Shown here in pieces: positions 29,979 to 44,600 of a stretch of 64,000 bases of DNA. Position 1 is the first letter of the stretch. Each line of letters opens with the position of its first letter. A program made the translations under genes and the position numbers. The DNA is taken from the NCBI GenBank assembly GCA_013365325.1, contig JABVXV010000214.1:46558-110557 (forward strand). The letters run 5' to 3'. Source of the DNA: Dipetalonema caudispina (taxonomy: Eukaryota > Nematoda > Chromadorea > Rhabditida > Onchocercidae). The notes beneath the pieces were generated by a model. It was not told the DNA's origin. It worked only from the letters and a program-made list of their open reading frames with translations, and made no database searches.

Positions 29979-32900
29979 TTATAATTCCCTAACATAATTC
30001 CCTGGAAAAAGACCCGTTCGATTTTGCATTCTGCCCTGCCACCAACCAGAGGAATCTGAAAATATAATTATAACAATAAGGTATCAGAGCAAAAATACTT
30101 GCACTAGTGATAGATTGAACAAACTAAAAGGAATTCAATAAAATTGTGAGAAATTTTGTTTCCAGGATAATAGATCCAGTTAAAATTTCGAACAAGAACT
30201 TGAAAACTTCAGACTGAAAAACTTTTTTATTTAAAAATCTAGAGCAGAAAAAAAACAAAGATCGAATAATCAGTACTTCAATAATGCTCTTCTACTAAAA
30301 GAATCATAAAATTTCGAACAACATTATTATCTGAGATAAAACATTATTTGAGATTGAGGTATCAATTCTAATTTTTCATCTTTTGATATATCGTACTGTC
30401 CTTATAATACTAAAAGGTATGTAACATACCCAAAGCAATGTGGCTGTGTAATTCAAATTTTAATAAATCAATTAAATGTTCTAAACAATTGAAAAATGTC
30501 GTCCCTAGACTGAAGTAAATGGGTAAAAGCAATTATTATGACATTACAAACAGCTAATTTGTTGTCTGTCAATCGATAAGAGAAATTTGAATCAATTCAT
30601 TATAATGTAAATACTGACCTTTATTTACAAGTTCAAATTTGTCGCCAGTAGTAAACGACAATTCATCTGTATCCTGAGCTTCATAGGGATACAAAGCTTC
30701 AACAAGAGGAAGTGGTTTTGGCTTCAGTGGTGGCTTAGGTTTTTCGGAATGTCGTACAGCATTCTGCAAATAATTTTCCGATATGTACCAGTACTTTGTT
30801 GCTATAAAATTTTTATTTTTATTTTGCAAAAATTACAAATAATGAAAACAATAAGAAGTTACCTGTACTTGAATAGTTCCGTTACTTCTATTAATGTCCT
30901 TGTTATTATTGTTATTATTATTATTATTTATCATTGGATAGACACGATTTGATGTAGTTACGTGTTGTGATGACAAAGATGTTTGATATGTTATAAGAGG
31001 CATTTTTGGCTTTTCATAATGTTGCTTCATTACTTTCCTTTCATCATTGGGTCCTGAAGAAGTTCATTTTATGAGATAACTTATTCATCTTGTTTTTTAA
31101 ATCGAAATTTATTAATTTAACAAATCCAATGAATTTTTGATAAAGTAATTACTTGTAAACATAGAGAAAATAGATGGCAACAAATAGCTTTTAATATCAG
31201 AAAAAAGAAAATCTGCAGCTTAATTAACGAGAACATTCATAGATAATTTTTACGATTAAAATTGTGAACCTGGATTATCATATTCCACATATCATTGCTC
31301 TATCATCATTTAGAGAGATCTATAGGAAAAGTGAATGATGCAGTAATTTCAATGAACTCGAGAACTAGGAAAGATTTAAAGTTACAAAAATAATAGCAAA
31401 AAGCATACTTGTATTACTGGCTAATCCAGGTCCAACATGCACGAATAAAATTTTTCCCTTTGGAAACAATTGGATGCTATCAGATTCGTTGTCAATTTTT
31501 GAAAATTTGATAGTTCGAGAACTACTACCGAATCGAGTTTTCTTCAAGATAATCTGGTGGGAAGTATTGAAATTTAACGATAAAACGCGTCCACCTGCCA
31601 CATCACGATACCGTTTGCTACAATAATGATTACAATTGTTCGAAAGTTTATTGTTGATAGTAAACAACTGTTTGCACTAAAATTTAAACTGCTAAGATAA
31701 TAATTCCCTTAATGATTGATTAAATTCATAAAATTCACTTGATAGCATTTATGAGTTCCGTTTTCAATGGTGTCTCCAAAAGTGATGTATAAGAATCATG
31801 AACATTGAGAATGATAAAATTATCCTGATATGGACTTAATCCAATACTATCTATATCATTATAATCAATTTTTCGCTTCAAAACCTGAAAAGAACAGTAA
31901 CAGTAATATGAAGTAAATGATAGATTGCATGATAATTAAGAATTCATTGGACTAATGAAAATGATATCGATTCAAGATGTGAACAATAACAAAATTTACT
32001 TCAATAATTTTCCCTTTATTTGATCCTTTCTTTTCTAATTCTCTACCAATAAGAACGATCTTGTTCGATGTTATAAGAAAATCAAGTTTTGTGACCTGGA
32101 AAAAGAAAGTTCGTTAAGAAGATGTTGGAAAAAGATCGACTAAAGGTTATCGGAAATCGGTCAATTTCCCGAAGAACTGAAATTGCTGGTAAACCTCAGA
32201 TAAGTTATCACGCTGATCAAAATATCACAGCAACTAATCTATTAATTTTTAAATTTGCCACTTAAGAAATTTCGATTGAGCGAAACAGCATACAATTTCA
32301 ATTTTCATATACCATTTAGTAGTCAAAAAAACAAACAGAAAATTAGATTCATTCTTGAACAGAAATACGAAATGAAAATTGAATAAAGCTTGATTAACCT
32401 TAAATCTTCGATCATATTTATTAACTGTAGCAGCGAAAACAATCCGTTCCTTCTTACCAGCCAATGCTTGTAAGGCAGGATGATATTCAAGACCAATATA
32501 ATCACCAACAAAATTACGATTTATTGAAAATCGTCTTCGTTCTTTTTTATTCAAGAATAAATTATACGCATCTTCCTACAACAAATTCATTATTTTGTCG
32601 ATAAATACGATGATATTAGAAACAATCGTATTATGACATAACATATCGAATCCTACTTTAATGATCCATCAAATGTTTGGGATTGAAATTTTATACTTCA
32701 GATAGTAATTCAAAATTATATCTAGGGCCAAAATAACATTTTCATGTATCATTTTTATTAATATTACAGATACCATAAAAAACCACCAAATATTTCAGAC
32801 TCAAAATTTTGAATTTTGAAAAAAAAATATTCATTTAATCATATTGACAGCAAAATTTTCATATCTTCAAAATGATTAATAAAAATGATATGTCGAAAAT

Positions 32901-35900
32901 GCATTATTGTTACTTTAGTCGAAATTTTGAATTAGTATCTGGAGCAAAAAGTTTCAGTTTTCAATCTTAAGTATTTTAGGTACATTAAAACAAAATTCTA
33001 TGTGTTAATTAGTTTTATGTTAGAATAAAAACTTAAAAATCTTAGTAAAAACATTCTATCATTTCCTTTTATTGGCTAATTTTACAGCTAAATAATTCCT
33101 TTTATTGTTAATCTTCCATCAGAAATATCTCCCTAATTATACCATCAAAATGGTCGCAAAGAAAAATGCTAAGAGAAAAGTTACCTTTAGTTTGGCGTAT
33201 CGTTTTCGAGCAGTGAATTTCTTGAATGCTTTTTGAATTACACGTGCGTAACTATCATATTTCCTTTCACGCATTTCTTCCAGAAGAAAAAGCTATAATA
33301 ATATAAGATAATTAAAAAGTATCGAAAGCATCGAAGTATAAAAATTAGAATGCAACCACGGAGGAAAATTCAAAAGAAATATGCACGAGGTTAATAATAA
33401 ATTAAAAAATATATCCTAACAACAACAACAACAATAACGAAACCGATTCTGGATTTTTGATGAAAATTTTTGTTCTACCCATTTGATACTGATCGCGATC
33501 CATATTTACTGTTTGACAAATGATCTGAAATGAATTTCTGAAATGCTGATTATTGTTGTGCTTATGATTGTTGTAGAAGGAACTGTCTATTGTTGAGAAA
33601 GGTAATAAAATGATAAAACATTCATTGATCTATCATTATGATGTGAGAAATCTTCTTATATCAGAGGATAAATATATTTCATAATAATAAAATCGAGCAA
33701 TAAAGGTTAAAATTAGCAAATTACATCATTTTTTGATAAATGAAATCAGTTCATGTCGCTGACAATAAATTAAATCAAATTTAATAAATTAAAGTTGAAG
33801 TTGAAATTAAATTAAATTAAAACGGAAAAACAAATTACAAAATCAAAATCTTTCCAATACCTAGTAATTTATAATCATTGCTTCGAAGTTAAACAGAAGT
33901 AAATTTTCCAAGGTTTAACTAAAATGAAAAGATGACGGTAAACATCCAAATTAGAACTGAGAAAGCAAATAATAATACACTTATTATTAAGCAATAAATA
34001 TAACAATTAAATATAAATTCAAACCTCAATTCCTTTCCGAGGATCACCATGATAATTGAGCCATGTTTTCGGGCTAAGAATAGCATAACGATAAAGAAAT
34101 TTGTCGAAAAGGCGACGATAGGCAAAACCCGCTCGTCGAACTCGAATATTTTCTTTTAAACCCAAATATTCTACTTGATGTAGTACGCTAGAAAAAAAAA
34201 AAAAAAAAAATTGAAGTAATTATTTAATTTTCATCCATTTTTAACCTTTAAATCATTCTAGTTTCTCTGTTAATTCTACAAGAAGAATAAGAATGTGATG
34301 AAAATTTCATAAACTTTGTCCTAACTTTTTATTTGACCTAGGAAGCAAAAGATTTGTGTGGTATCGATCATTGCATCTGATATCATTTCTATCAACAGTT
34401 TAAATAATTCAAAAAATGAAATCAATTAGAATTACTGACCGCTTCTCATCCCATTCCAATGATCGCTTTGTATCATTTGGCTTAATACAACGTACATAAT
34501 GAGGAGCACATTTGCTAAGTGAATCAACGAGATCATTTGCCTGATTCTGTAATATTTTTTTTTTTTAATTTACTGAAGTGAAAAAAAAGAAAAAAAATTG
34601 AAACTGATTTAATTTCTATTAACTTAGTTTAACCCAATTCATTTCATTCTGAATATTTGCCATTTGCATATTATATCGATTTCATATAAGCTATTGCTTT
34701 TCCATTTTCTTCCAACCTCCATCTTTTTTTCATTTTTCATGCTATTAACTTTTTGAAATTTAAAATTAAAAAAACAAATAAGCAAGGAGGTATAAATGAT
34801 GAAACTAACCCTAATTTTAGATGAAAAACTTGTTGGCTTCTTACCATTAGAAGATATTATTTCCGGAAAAAGTTGCTTGAAAAATTGCCTATAAAAATGA
34901 TAGAATTTTGTTTTTTTCTTGTTCTGTTTTTATTTTTTTTCAAATAACAATGATAAGTCTTGAAATTAAATCTAATTATCATTAGAATGGTATTTTCGCA
35001 TCTCATCCAGTGAACATTTTCAATTATGTTAGTGATAATTTGAATTAAAATTTGAAGTGAAATGGAAAATAAAAAGAAAAAAAAGATCTAACCGATTACT
35101 TTGTTGCATCAGCGCAATAAGATCTTTATAAAGGGTATCACGATTTTTCTCACAAAATCCACCAATATTGTAGGAAACCTGAAAATTTCTAATTAACATT
35201 TCAAATTAAATGGAAATTTTTTGAGATTTGTCATTTACAAACATTTTTTCCATCATAGAAGAAATGAGAACATCTACATACATAAATGTTGAAATTTCAG
35301 AGGAAGCCTAAAATGAAACTGCTATTTGTTATCCAATTAAACACTAAATAAATTCAAATCATTCAAAAATTTCGTCATACTAAATTGAATCAAAATGATA
35401 AAATTCTATGAGTGGAAATTGCTTAATTAAGTTCTACTTAAAAAATTCAGAAATTATGATAAGAATATAATTTTTCAATTAATAAAATGATAAAACAAAC
35501 AGCTCCAGCATAATGCTTGATAATGAAACATTGGGCACCACTTTGATAATGCTCATTTTGTGACATATATTTATTTAATTCAACCAAAAATTGATCATCG
35601 GCACCTTCATTTTGTGCATGAATTTGTGAGCATATATCATCCAAAATACACATTATTCCTAAAGATTGCAAGTAATACAATAACATATAAATATGTTAAT
35701 ATTATTATAGCAGTATATAAGTATTCAGGTATCAAATTATGAAAAAAAGAAAGAAAGAAAGATGATATTAGAAATTTACTGAAACAAAGATACTTTTCGC
35801 TTTTTATGTCTAAGATATCACAATTTAGTAATAATAAAATTTTCAATAATAAAGATTTTTACTGTTTTCATATCTGGAAAATATTTCCCAGCAAAATATT

Positions 35901-38900
35901 TTCAGTTTAATATAATTTCAATTTAAACTTTTTCATTTGCTAAGAATTCAATTGAACTTTTAGGAATATAATCAACCAAAATACCTGGTGGTTTTCGAGC
36001 CTCGAATAAATCACAAACAATTTTATTATTGAAATATTCAATTGGTGTCCATTTAATCCCTTCGCTAACATATTCTTCTTGTTCTGCTTTCAATGTCAAT
36101 TCAATAAATATTTGTTGCAATTTTTCGTTTACAAAATTTATGCTAAAAAAACAGAAGAAAAACGCTCTTCTCCTTTATTTTTATTTGCAACAAGTACAAA
36201 GAAACATAATAGGAAGGAAGATTTCTTATGATTAATTAAATGTGAAATAAATGGATTAGATAAGCGAATCTTTCTTTATTTTTTTTTTCTTCGCTAATAT
36301 TTTGCTACTATATCCTCAGATTTTAATCATTTTGACAGTCTTTTTCTTTTTTTACTAAATTTTAACAAATATATACTAGTATTTGATTACTGTGAAATAT
36401 TTGTGTAACTTCAACATTATAACATTCCAATATTTTGAACCTATTTAAGTGATAAAAATAACTGATCCAATTGAATGTTAGGCTATCATTTTTTTTATCA
36501 TTTGATTATACTTCAGTAACACTTTTAATATCTTTGAGCATAAAAAAAAATGAGGAAACTATCATATAAATAGAAATAATAAACAAATGATGGATAAGAT
36601 CAGATGGCGAAAATTTACAAGCTTTTACAAGTTTCAAAATCTTTTTCAACAGAAATCATTTCTTACTATTTTATTCATTGAGCTTCCCAAAAACTAAGAA
36701 ATCAGAATTTTTCTCATCAAACATTGCAGTGATCATTTTTTCATCACATGATATGTGCAAGAAGATATATAGTAGTTGAACATCGTAATATTAATTGTTT
36801 TTACGCTTAAGCTACTTGTATCATACTACATTCGACTTACCAAAATTGTTCGAAACCATTATTATCGAATATTTCGAATCCGTAAATATCAAGGATACCA
36901 ATAGATAACGGTATTCCGGACGGTCGTGAAGTGATCTTCATTCCTTGATTAACAGATGTAACTGTAATAAGGAAAAAGGATAATAAACGATAAACACAAT
37001 ATAAAATTTTCACTTTTTTTTTTTTGAAATTTTTGCGTAATTTTAAAAGTTGCCCATTAATACATTTTTTCTTATCATTTTCATAGGAATTTATTTGAAG
37101 AAAATTTCTTACTTAAAAATTCAAATAGACGAGTGTAAAGATCTTTGGACCATGCATCGCGTGTAAATTCTGCTTGTTCAACATTTAATGTTACATTAAT
37201 TTGCTCCGTTTGTTTACCCCATTTACTTTCCATCTGCCGACTTGTCAATTTTTCTCGTATTGCTGATGATTTCAAGCCAAGTAAATAAGCTGGGAATTCT
37301 AGAACTGAAATATTGCTATTAACTAAGAAATGTAAAAAAGAAATTTCAATTTCAAATTACTGAAAGAATTTCAGTAATCCATTTATTTGTCTATTTGTTC
37401 GATTATTATGAAAACTACAATAGTCATTCAATGACAATAATTTATTACTTATTATTTTGAGACTTATCGGGATATCAATTAGTAATTAACATAATATTTA
37501 ATGGTAGTATAAATTGTATGACGAAAAATATCGTTCAGTATATATCATTCGAACAAAAAAGGCCTAAAGTATATTGTCCAATAATATATTGCTACAATAT
37601 AGATGTCAAAAATATTTTCAAGTTGAATTTCGCAAAAAAAAGGAATGATTAAATGATTATTGAAAATTTAATTTGTATTTTCCAACATTTATACAATAAC
37701 ACTTACAACGTTCATCGGCGATAGCTGCAAAATTATTATTTTCAACAAATGTGATATTACCAATATGCATAATAGCAGCAACAAGTTGTAAAATTTCCAC
37801 TTGTTTTGTTGTATTAATTCCAATAACATCCATTGCATGCTAAGGAGATAAAAAGAAAATTCAAACAGATTAATAATAATTATTATATGATCTAGGATAT
37901 ACAAATACAATTAAATGTAAAAACGAAGACATAATTAAAAAGACATAATTTTCCACCAAAACCGAAATGTTTGTTTGTAAACAAATAATACTTAAGCATT
38001 TCGAGATAAAATTCATATTTAAATAATTGAATGATGCTTGAATAGTTTTGAATATTATGTGATATATTAAGCGTTTCGTAAGTAAAAAAATTAAATTATT
38101 AAGTAATATATATGAAGAGAAAGTAGATGAATAAAATTTGTATTGAATTTCTTCGCTTGTAAAAAGAATTTCATTGCTTTTACAATAATTTTTAATATAA
38201 ATTACTTTTCAGTATCTCTAAATTTTAAAATTTTTATCTCTATCAAATATTCCATCACTTACGAGTATTTGTTTAAATTCTTTAACATCATCGATTCCAT
38301 CAACTATATAACAACCGCTATGATTTAGATAATTGTAGTAATCCAATGTCGTGATACCAAGACTAGCTTAAGAAAAAAAATTCTCAAAAATTGATACGGA
38401 TATATGTCATATGTAGTTTTCTTATAGTCCTACTCATTAAATGACAGCTAATTAGCAAGACTAATATCTTATCCGCTTTTATAGATAAGGTTTACATCTT
38501 ACACACATTTCTTGCTAAATGATAAAATGATATTGTTTAAAATATTATTCTAAAAAAATATAACAGTTAGAAAAAAAAAAGTTACTTTTCAAATTTTCAT
38601 CTGCTCCAGCGCATAGTTGATAAAATATATGAAAATTACGCTCTCCATAATTCTGATGCACTACTCGGGATTTTTCGAGTAGAAAATTGGACACCTAAAA
38701 GTTATATTCTCAAAATTAACAATACATAATAAGAAGTAAAATTTGAAGAATGCTAGTTAAATATAAGAAAATTTGATGTGGTAGATAAACTAAATTTGTA
38801 GGATTTTATGCTTCGAAGAGTATTGTGCTGAATGTACGAATAATCGCGACAGTTCTAATTATATATTTCACAAATGAAAAAGGCAGACAGATTTACCTTT

Positions 38901-41207
38901 CCACCAATCGGTTCACCACCCCGGCTGAATACAATTTCAACATATTTACCAAAACGACTAGAATTCCAGTTTCTAACAGTGGCACTATTACCGAATGATT
39001 CTAGCAATGGATTTGATTGTAAAATGACATCTTTCACATGCTGAAATTTGAAAAAAAAATTTATTAAATGTGAAGTTCAGAATGTTAAACTGAAAATACA
39101 GAAATGACCTATTCTTATTTTTTAAACATCAGAAAAAATTTCCATCGCCTTGTTAGAGCAATTCAGAAAGTGTTTCACCACTTTATTTCATAACCTAGAA
39201 AAAAGTGCTTTCTCAATTTAAGAAATTTAAAAAGCACCTTTTAAAAATTCGTAAAAAGTTTTATTTCTGTGAATTTCAGACTTAAAAATATGATTCATTT
39301 TTTTTTAAATCGATAAATCTAATAAAAATTTCTCAATAAATATTCCAAAATATCCGATGGAATACAAAATAATCAATTCATTAATGAAAGAGAAAAATAT
39401 AAGTCAGCAGAAAAATATGTCAAATTAGACAAGATTAATATGAATAGGATTAAATACATGATGTTTCAAAATTTAAGCTACAAAACCTGAAGTCGTTGTC
39501 CACCACCGGATATTCGAGCAATATATCCCATGATATATTTGGCTTCAACCGTTTTTCCAGCACCACTTTCACCGCTTATTATAACACATTGGTTTTCGTT
39601 ATCTATTATCATATTCCTAAAATATAGCAGTGAAATATTACGGTTATCAGCAATCGTTCGATACTATTAATAATATTATCATATATCATAATTATAATAA
39701 ATGGTCGTATGTGATAGTAATTATTATACGTAATAATTACTATTGTCTGAAAAAAATATATTATTAAGCTTCAATTTCGTAACAGATTTCTTTAGTTTAC
39801 AGTGATGGGAGGAATGTTGAGGAATTGAACAAAAATTGAGAAAAATAGAATTTGATTTAAATTTTTAAAAAAATTTGCATTTTAAATATATTGCAAAGAA
39901 AAGAACTGGAAGACAGTTAAAAATTTTACAATTCAAATATTTGAAATTCGATAAATTTAAATCGAAGATTGAAATTTTTACCTAAACATATTATCAGCAA
40001 GTGCATAAATATGAGGTGGATTTTCATATTGCGCTGCTCCCTGATATAATTCCATTTCTTTTTCCGTGAAGTATGGCATATCTTTGAATGGATTAACTGC
40101 TATAAGTACCGGTCCAATGTATGTCTGAAATTAAAAAAAAAACTACAAAAAGTGGATGAATACTACACTACTCCTGCTATTGCTACTACTACAAGCATTA
40201 ATTTGCATTTAAACGTTTGGACAATTTGATTGAAGTGATATATGAGGGAGGAAAAAAAATTATGATAAATTTCAAATGTTATAAGATTAATATGATCTTT
40301 TATAAAAATTACACAACATTTTTTTTTGGGGATAAACTTACGCATAAATTAACACAACATCACTTTAACATAGCTGTAGTAAGTATATGTTAATTAATTT
40401 ACGACGATGAAAAACGGATAAGTAAATTATCATAACTAATTGTCAGACACATAAATTAACATAATTAACTCTAGCATACTGTATTACTTACAAAAATTGA
40501 GTTAGCCATAAAGCGTTTCCGTAAATTATCGACGATTGATTGTTCATTAAGTTTACCGAGTAATACCATATCATCCACGCCAACATGTTGAATGTTCACT
40601 TTCGATTGCCAATGAAATGCCTAAAAGTAGAAAAAATATTTAATATATGTGAAATTAGAAATATAGCTTAATGAATATTGTAAAATATAATATCTAATTC
40701 AATGTGGAAAGTTTTCACGTTGTACATTTGTTAAATTAGTACTTTTTCATTTCAATTACGTGTTAATATTACAAGTAAACACTAATTGACAAGTACAATT
40801 AGTTACCCAATACGTATTATCTAATTAAAAAGTTGAAGCTAAGAGAAATGAGTTAACGTTGAATGTTTCTAACCTTCAACGATTTCTACCTTAGCACTTA
40901 GAAATAATAGGAATAAAAGGAGTAAGAATTTTTGAAATTTTCATTTTTTTTCACGAATTATTTTCAAATTTGCAAGAGAATTCACCAATATAGGAAATCC
41001 AGAAAAATCATCGGAATTGTCATAAATTGTTACTGTTTGATTTCAATCAACTGATCGAAATGTTTGAACAATTCAAGCGCATAACCTAATTACTTATGGA
41101 TAATTTATACTAATCGAAAATATTGCATTTTCCACATGTAATTATACTTTACTTGGCACTAATTCCATAGGATAAAAAGAATTCTTAATCGAACTTACTC
41201 TGGCCAT
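29979..41207 (-). CDS. hum-1: Class I myosin, Myo1e/f type with TH1 and SH3 tail (1035 aa)
   Basis: Actin motor linking membrane to cortical actin in endocytosis and adhesion. 24 exons: 41199-41207, 40492-40620, 39982-40124, 39487-39616, 38897-39040, 38586-38694, 38263-38366, 37707-37839, 37113-37304, 36841-36961, 35985-36142, 35501-35658, 35093-35178, 34810-34888, 34440-34540, 34025-34187, 33185-33292, 32399-32575, 32000-32095, 31739-31884, 31409-31617, 30863-31053, 30619-30763, 29979-30055; all in phase, TAA at 29979-29981. Motor: P-loop GESGAGKT (109-116), switch [10 protein letters not shown] (161-169), switch II LDIYGFE (about 384-390), actin site [10 protein letters not shown]. One IQ motif ([15 protein letters not shown], about 671-685). 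TH1 membrane tail begins [19 protein letters not shown] Pro/Lys linker leads to a C-terminal SH3 ([15 protein letters not shown], then SGWWQGR and GLFPGNYV). The linker before it holds nine asparagines from a triplet run. Exon 1 is only nine coding bases (Met-Ala-Arg). Confidence 0.96.
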
Positions 41208-41225
41208 TTTCTAAATTAGTTGTTG

Positions 41226-41227
41226 CT
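41226..41227 (-). other. Probable SL trans-splice acceptor of the myosin gene
   Basis: Minus-strand TTTTTATTAAATTTTAG ends here, 18 bases before the myosin ATG at 41205-41207. Confidence 0.5.
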
Positions 41228-41598
41228 AAAATTTAATAAAAATTAATTTTAAATTATCATCCTTTGAAAAGATCATCATGATATTTTTTCAACTTACTTC
41301 GTAAGTAGTAACATCTATTATTTGTTGCTAATTCTGGTTAATGAAATTTGTTACTCTATTTAGCTGTAGTATTTTCAAATTCAATAAGATAATTGCAATT
41401 GATTAAGAAAATTTGCTACATCAATAAACGATTCATATTGATAGGAAAAAGCAAATATGATAGATTATATTTATTATTTACAAAATTTAAAGATAAATTA
41501 CAGCTACTTATTAACATTAACATTTATGAAGCTCAACGATACATGTATATATGAAATTCGGCGAAAAAATTTTTTAAAAATATTAAATAAGTTAAAAA

Positions 41599-41692
41599 TA
41601 TCACAAAATATCCTTGAAATGTTAAAATCTACCAATAAACTTCATTATCACAAAATATCCTTGAAATGTTAAAATCTACCAACAAACTTCAT
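41599..41692. repeat. 47-bp tandem duplication
   Basis: Two adjacent copies (41599-41645, 41646-41692) starting TATCACAAAATATCCTTGAA, differing at one base (AATAAAC versus AACAAAC) by eye. Confidence 0.9.
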
Positions 41693-44600
41693 TTCAAAAA
41701 TATCCATTTAAAATTTTGAAATATTTTAAAAATTACTCAAAGGAGTCATATTAATTAAATAACCATTACTTTGATTGAGTATTGCTTTCGTTTCTTATTT
41801 AAATTTTCATAATACGAAAAATTTATGTAACTTCCTCCTTCAAAAATTTGCATCACATATTTGATCTAATTTTTATGAAATAAAATGAAGAAAGCACATT
41901 TATAACAGATGTCAAAGGTTAGGATTGAGACTTTTTTTTCAAAAAAAAAGAAAAAAAAAATGTACAAATTATTAAAAGTAAACAATTAAATAATGCTAAC
42001 GGCAAGAGCCATAACTAAACAATAAATATGTATTGCATAATTTGAAAAGAATGGTGCAAATCAATAATTCATTTCCAATTTCAGTTCTTGAGTAAAATTA
42101 AGATTAAACTTGTAATTGTTGCAAACGGCAACAATAAAAAGATTTAGTGATCCTTTGGAAATTTCCATTGGCATTAAAATTATAATCATATTTTCTTATT
42201 TAAAAAGAAAAAAATCAGATAGAATGGAAAGTTTTAAAAAATGTTGAAAAATATTTAAAAGTTCCGAAAACTTCAACATACCATTACTATACTGTTTGTC
42301 GATCAAAATTCACTCCATCAAATAGACATTAACTTTGACATGGCGTAAATTTACTGAAATGAAAAAAAGGAAAGTACAAGAACGGAATTTTGGGATTCTC
42401 TATAAAGAATCTCTAATACTGCGCTACCAGAAAACAATATCCGGAAAATAAAAATAACAAAAATAATGACTATCCGGTAGCGCATTATTTCTTGTGATAA
42501 TTGCGCTCCACTACAATAAAATACTATGAATAAAACAGGTTTATGAAAATAGCACATGGGATAGCTATCATCAATTATTTCATTTTCAGAAATTCCGAAT
42601 AATTCATGCCATATTAGCCTTAGTTAATTAAATACAATGGTATCTGTTATAAAGCTTGCCCAAGTTATTGGATAATTTGCATACCGCAAGAAAATCAAGA
42701 TTGGAATTGGCGATAAGCAAATGGTATGCAATTAATCCAAGATAAAATCCATAAAAGAAATGGACCTTTTGACCTTATGTGATCGAGAAGTGACCAATAC
42801 TCGCCTTATTCATACCTTTCAGGTGTATCCTCTCCATTTCCTACCAGCCTGTTCCCTATTTTGATGCGAACAATTAAGGAAGAAGAAGAAGGCCAACGAT
42901 GACCTCAATCGATGATGACAATGACATATGAAATTTCTTAATGACACTGTGCCAACAGAGTTAATTGAACCTATTCACGGTATGTAATTTTGCAATATTT
43001 CGATCGATCTTAATAAAATTCAAAATTGTTTCGAATCCTTTTAAGATTTTTTCAAATTCAAAAAAATCAATAGCGAACAAAAGTTTTTAAGCACATAGTT
43101 GCCATATGCACAATGAATGATTACATTCGAATCAATGACAAAGGTCATATCAAAGCATCCAATGATAACAAATGAGGATTTCGGTACTGGAAAAAGTAAA
43201 GAAATATTTGAATATTTTTGTGACAGCATAATCAATTTGAACAAAAAAACTTACTAAGGTTAAAGGTTATTCGAGCGATTAATTTTAAGAATATTATCGC
43301 TCGAAACCTTTATTAACAAAAGGCAACAAATTGGAAGTAAGATATAGATAGAGTGCATGATGATTCATTCAAAAAGAATTTTCGATGTACTTTCGCAGTC
43401 AGAGATCGTAGAATTTTAAAATCATACTTTAAAATTCAACAAAATTTATTGCATATTTAAATTTTCAATTTCTACAGGAAATATTAAATATAAAATTATA
43501 TCCTAAATAAATTCAATTCTGAAATATTTTATTGCAATCTTTATCCCAACAACAGTTTTTCATACTGAAATATCTCCTAATTGCTGTATCACTTAAAGTT
43601 ATCCGTGTTATCACAAAATTTATCAATCCATAGTATCGGAAGCATATTTTTGGATGAAACAAAAAAGACAACATAAGAAAAAATGAGGAAAAGAAATATG
43701 AAAGAGAAGACGATACCACTGAACAAGTTTTGCAAGTAATTTGAATTGAATGAAAAGAAATAAATGACAGATTTCATTCAAATTGAAATTGAAAATTTTC
43801 AACAAAAGGGAGCAAAATGAAGGAGGAGTAAGACGGGAAATGTAAAAATGAAAGCAAATGGTTAATTTGTTATTTCAGGTAACTTCGATTCATTAATACT
43901 AATTATCAATGAAATATATTTTACTGGTGATAGAATTGAAATAATAACCGATTAATTAGCAAATCTTTGGCATGCTTACTGCAATTGTATGCAAGATATG
44001 CTTATGCTTGATATAAGTTTCATGTTGAAAACAAAAACATGCTTGATATATAAGCTAATATATTATCTTTCCTAATACTGTTATCCATTAAAATTGATTC
44101 ATTTAATCTCTATCCAATGACTAAGCTAAGCTATAATAACGGTTGGTGCCATTTCAAATTTTGCCAATTAGAATTTCAAATAACATAACCTCAATGATTT
44201 ATAGCTCCGTACATTAAGAGAATTGTAATAAATGGATGATATTGTGAAATAAACGAAAGTTTGGAATTAATTATTGAATATAATACATAAATAGAAAATA
44301 TAAGAATTCCGATTGCTTTTTTCTTTTTTCGACAAAAAAAAATTCAAACTTCAAATTAGAACTTAACGGAAGTTTATAATTTAATTTGAAAAAAAAGAAT
44401 GCAACATCTTAAAAATGAAAAAAGAATGAATGGACACAAATGACTAATAATGGCAATGACGATCACGTGGTCATCGCGTGGAGATGATGATGGTGATCGT
44501 CGTTATTGTCGTTGTCATTTGAGAAGGCTAAAAGTCATTTCAAAGCATGGATGACTCATACTAAAAGCATTTCTGTTTAAATATCAATGATGAATAATGG

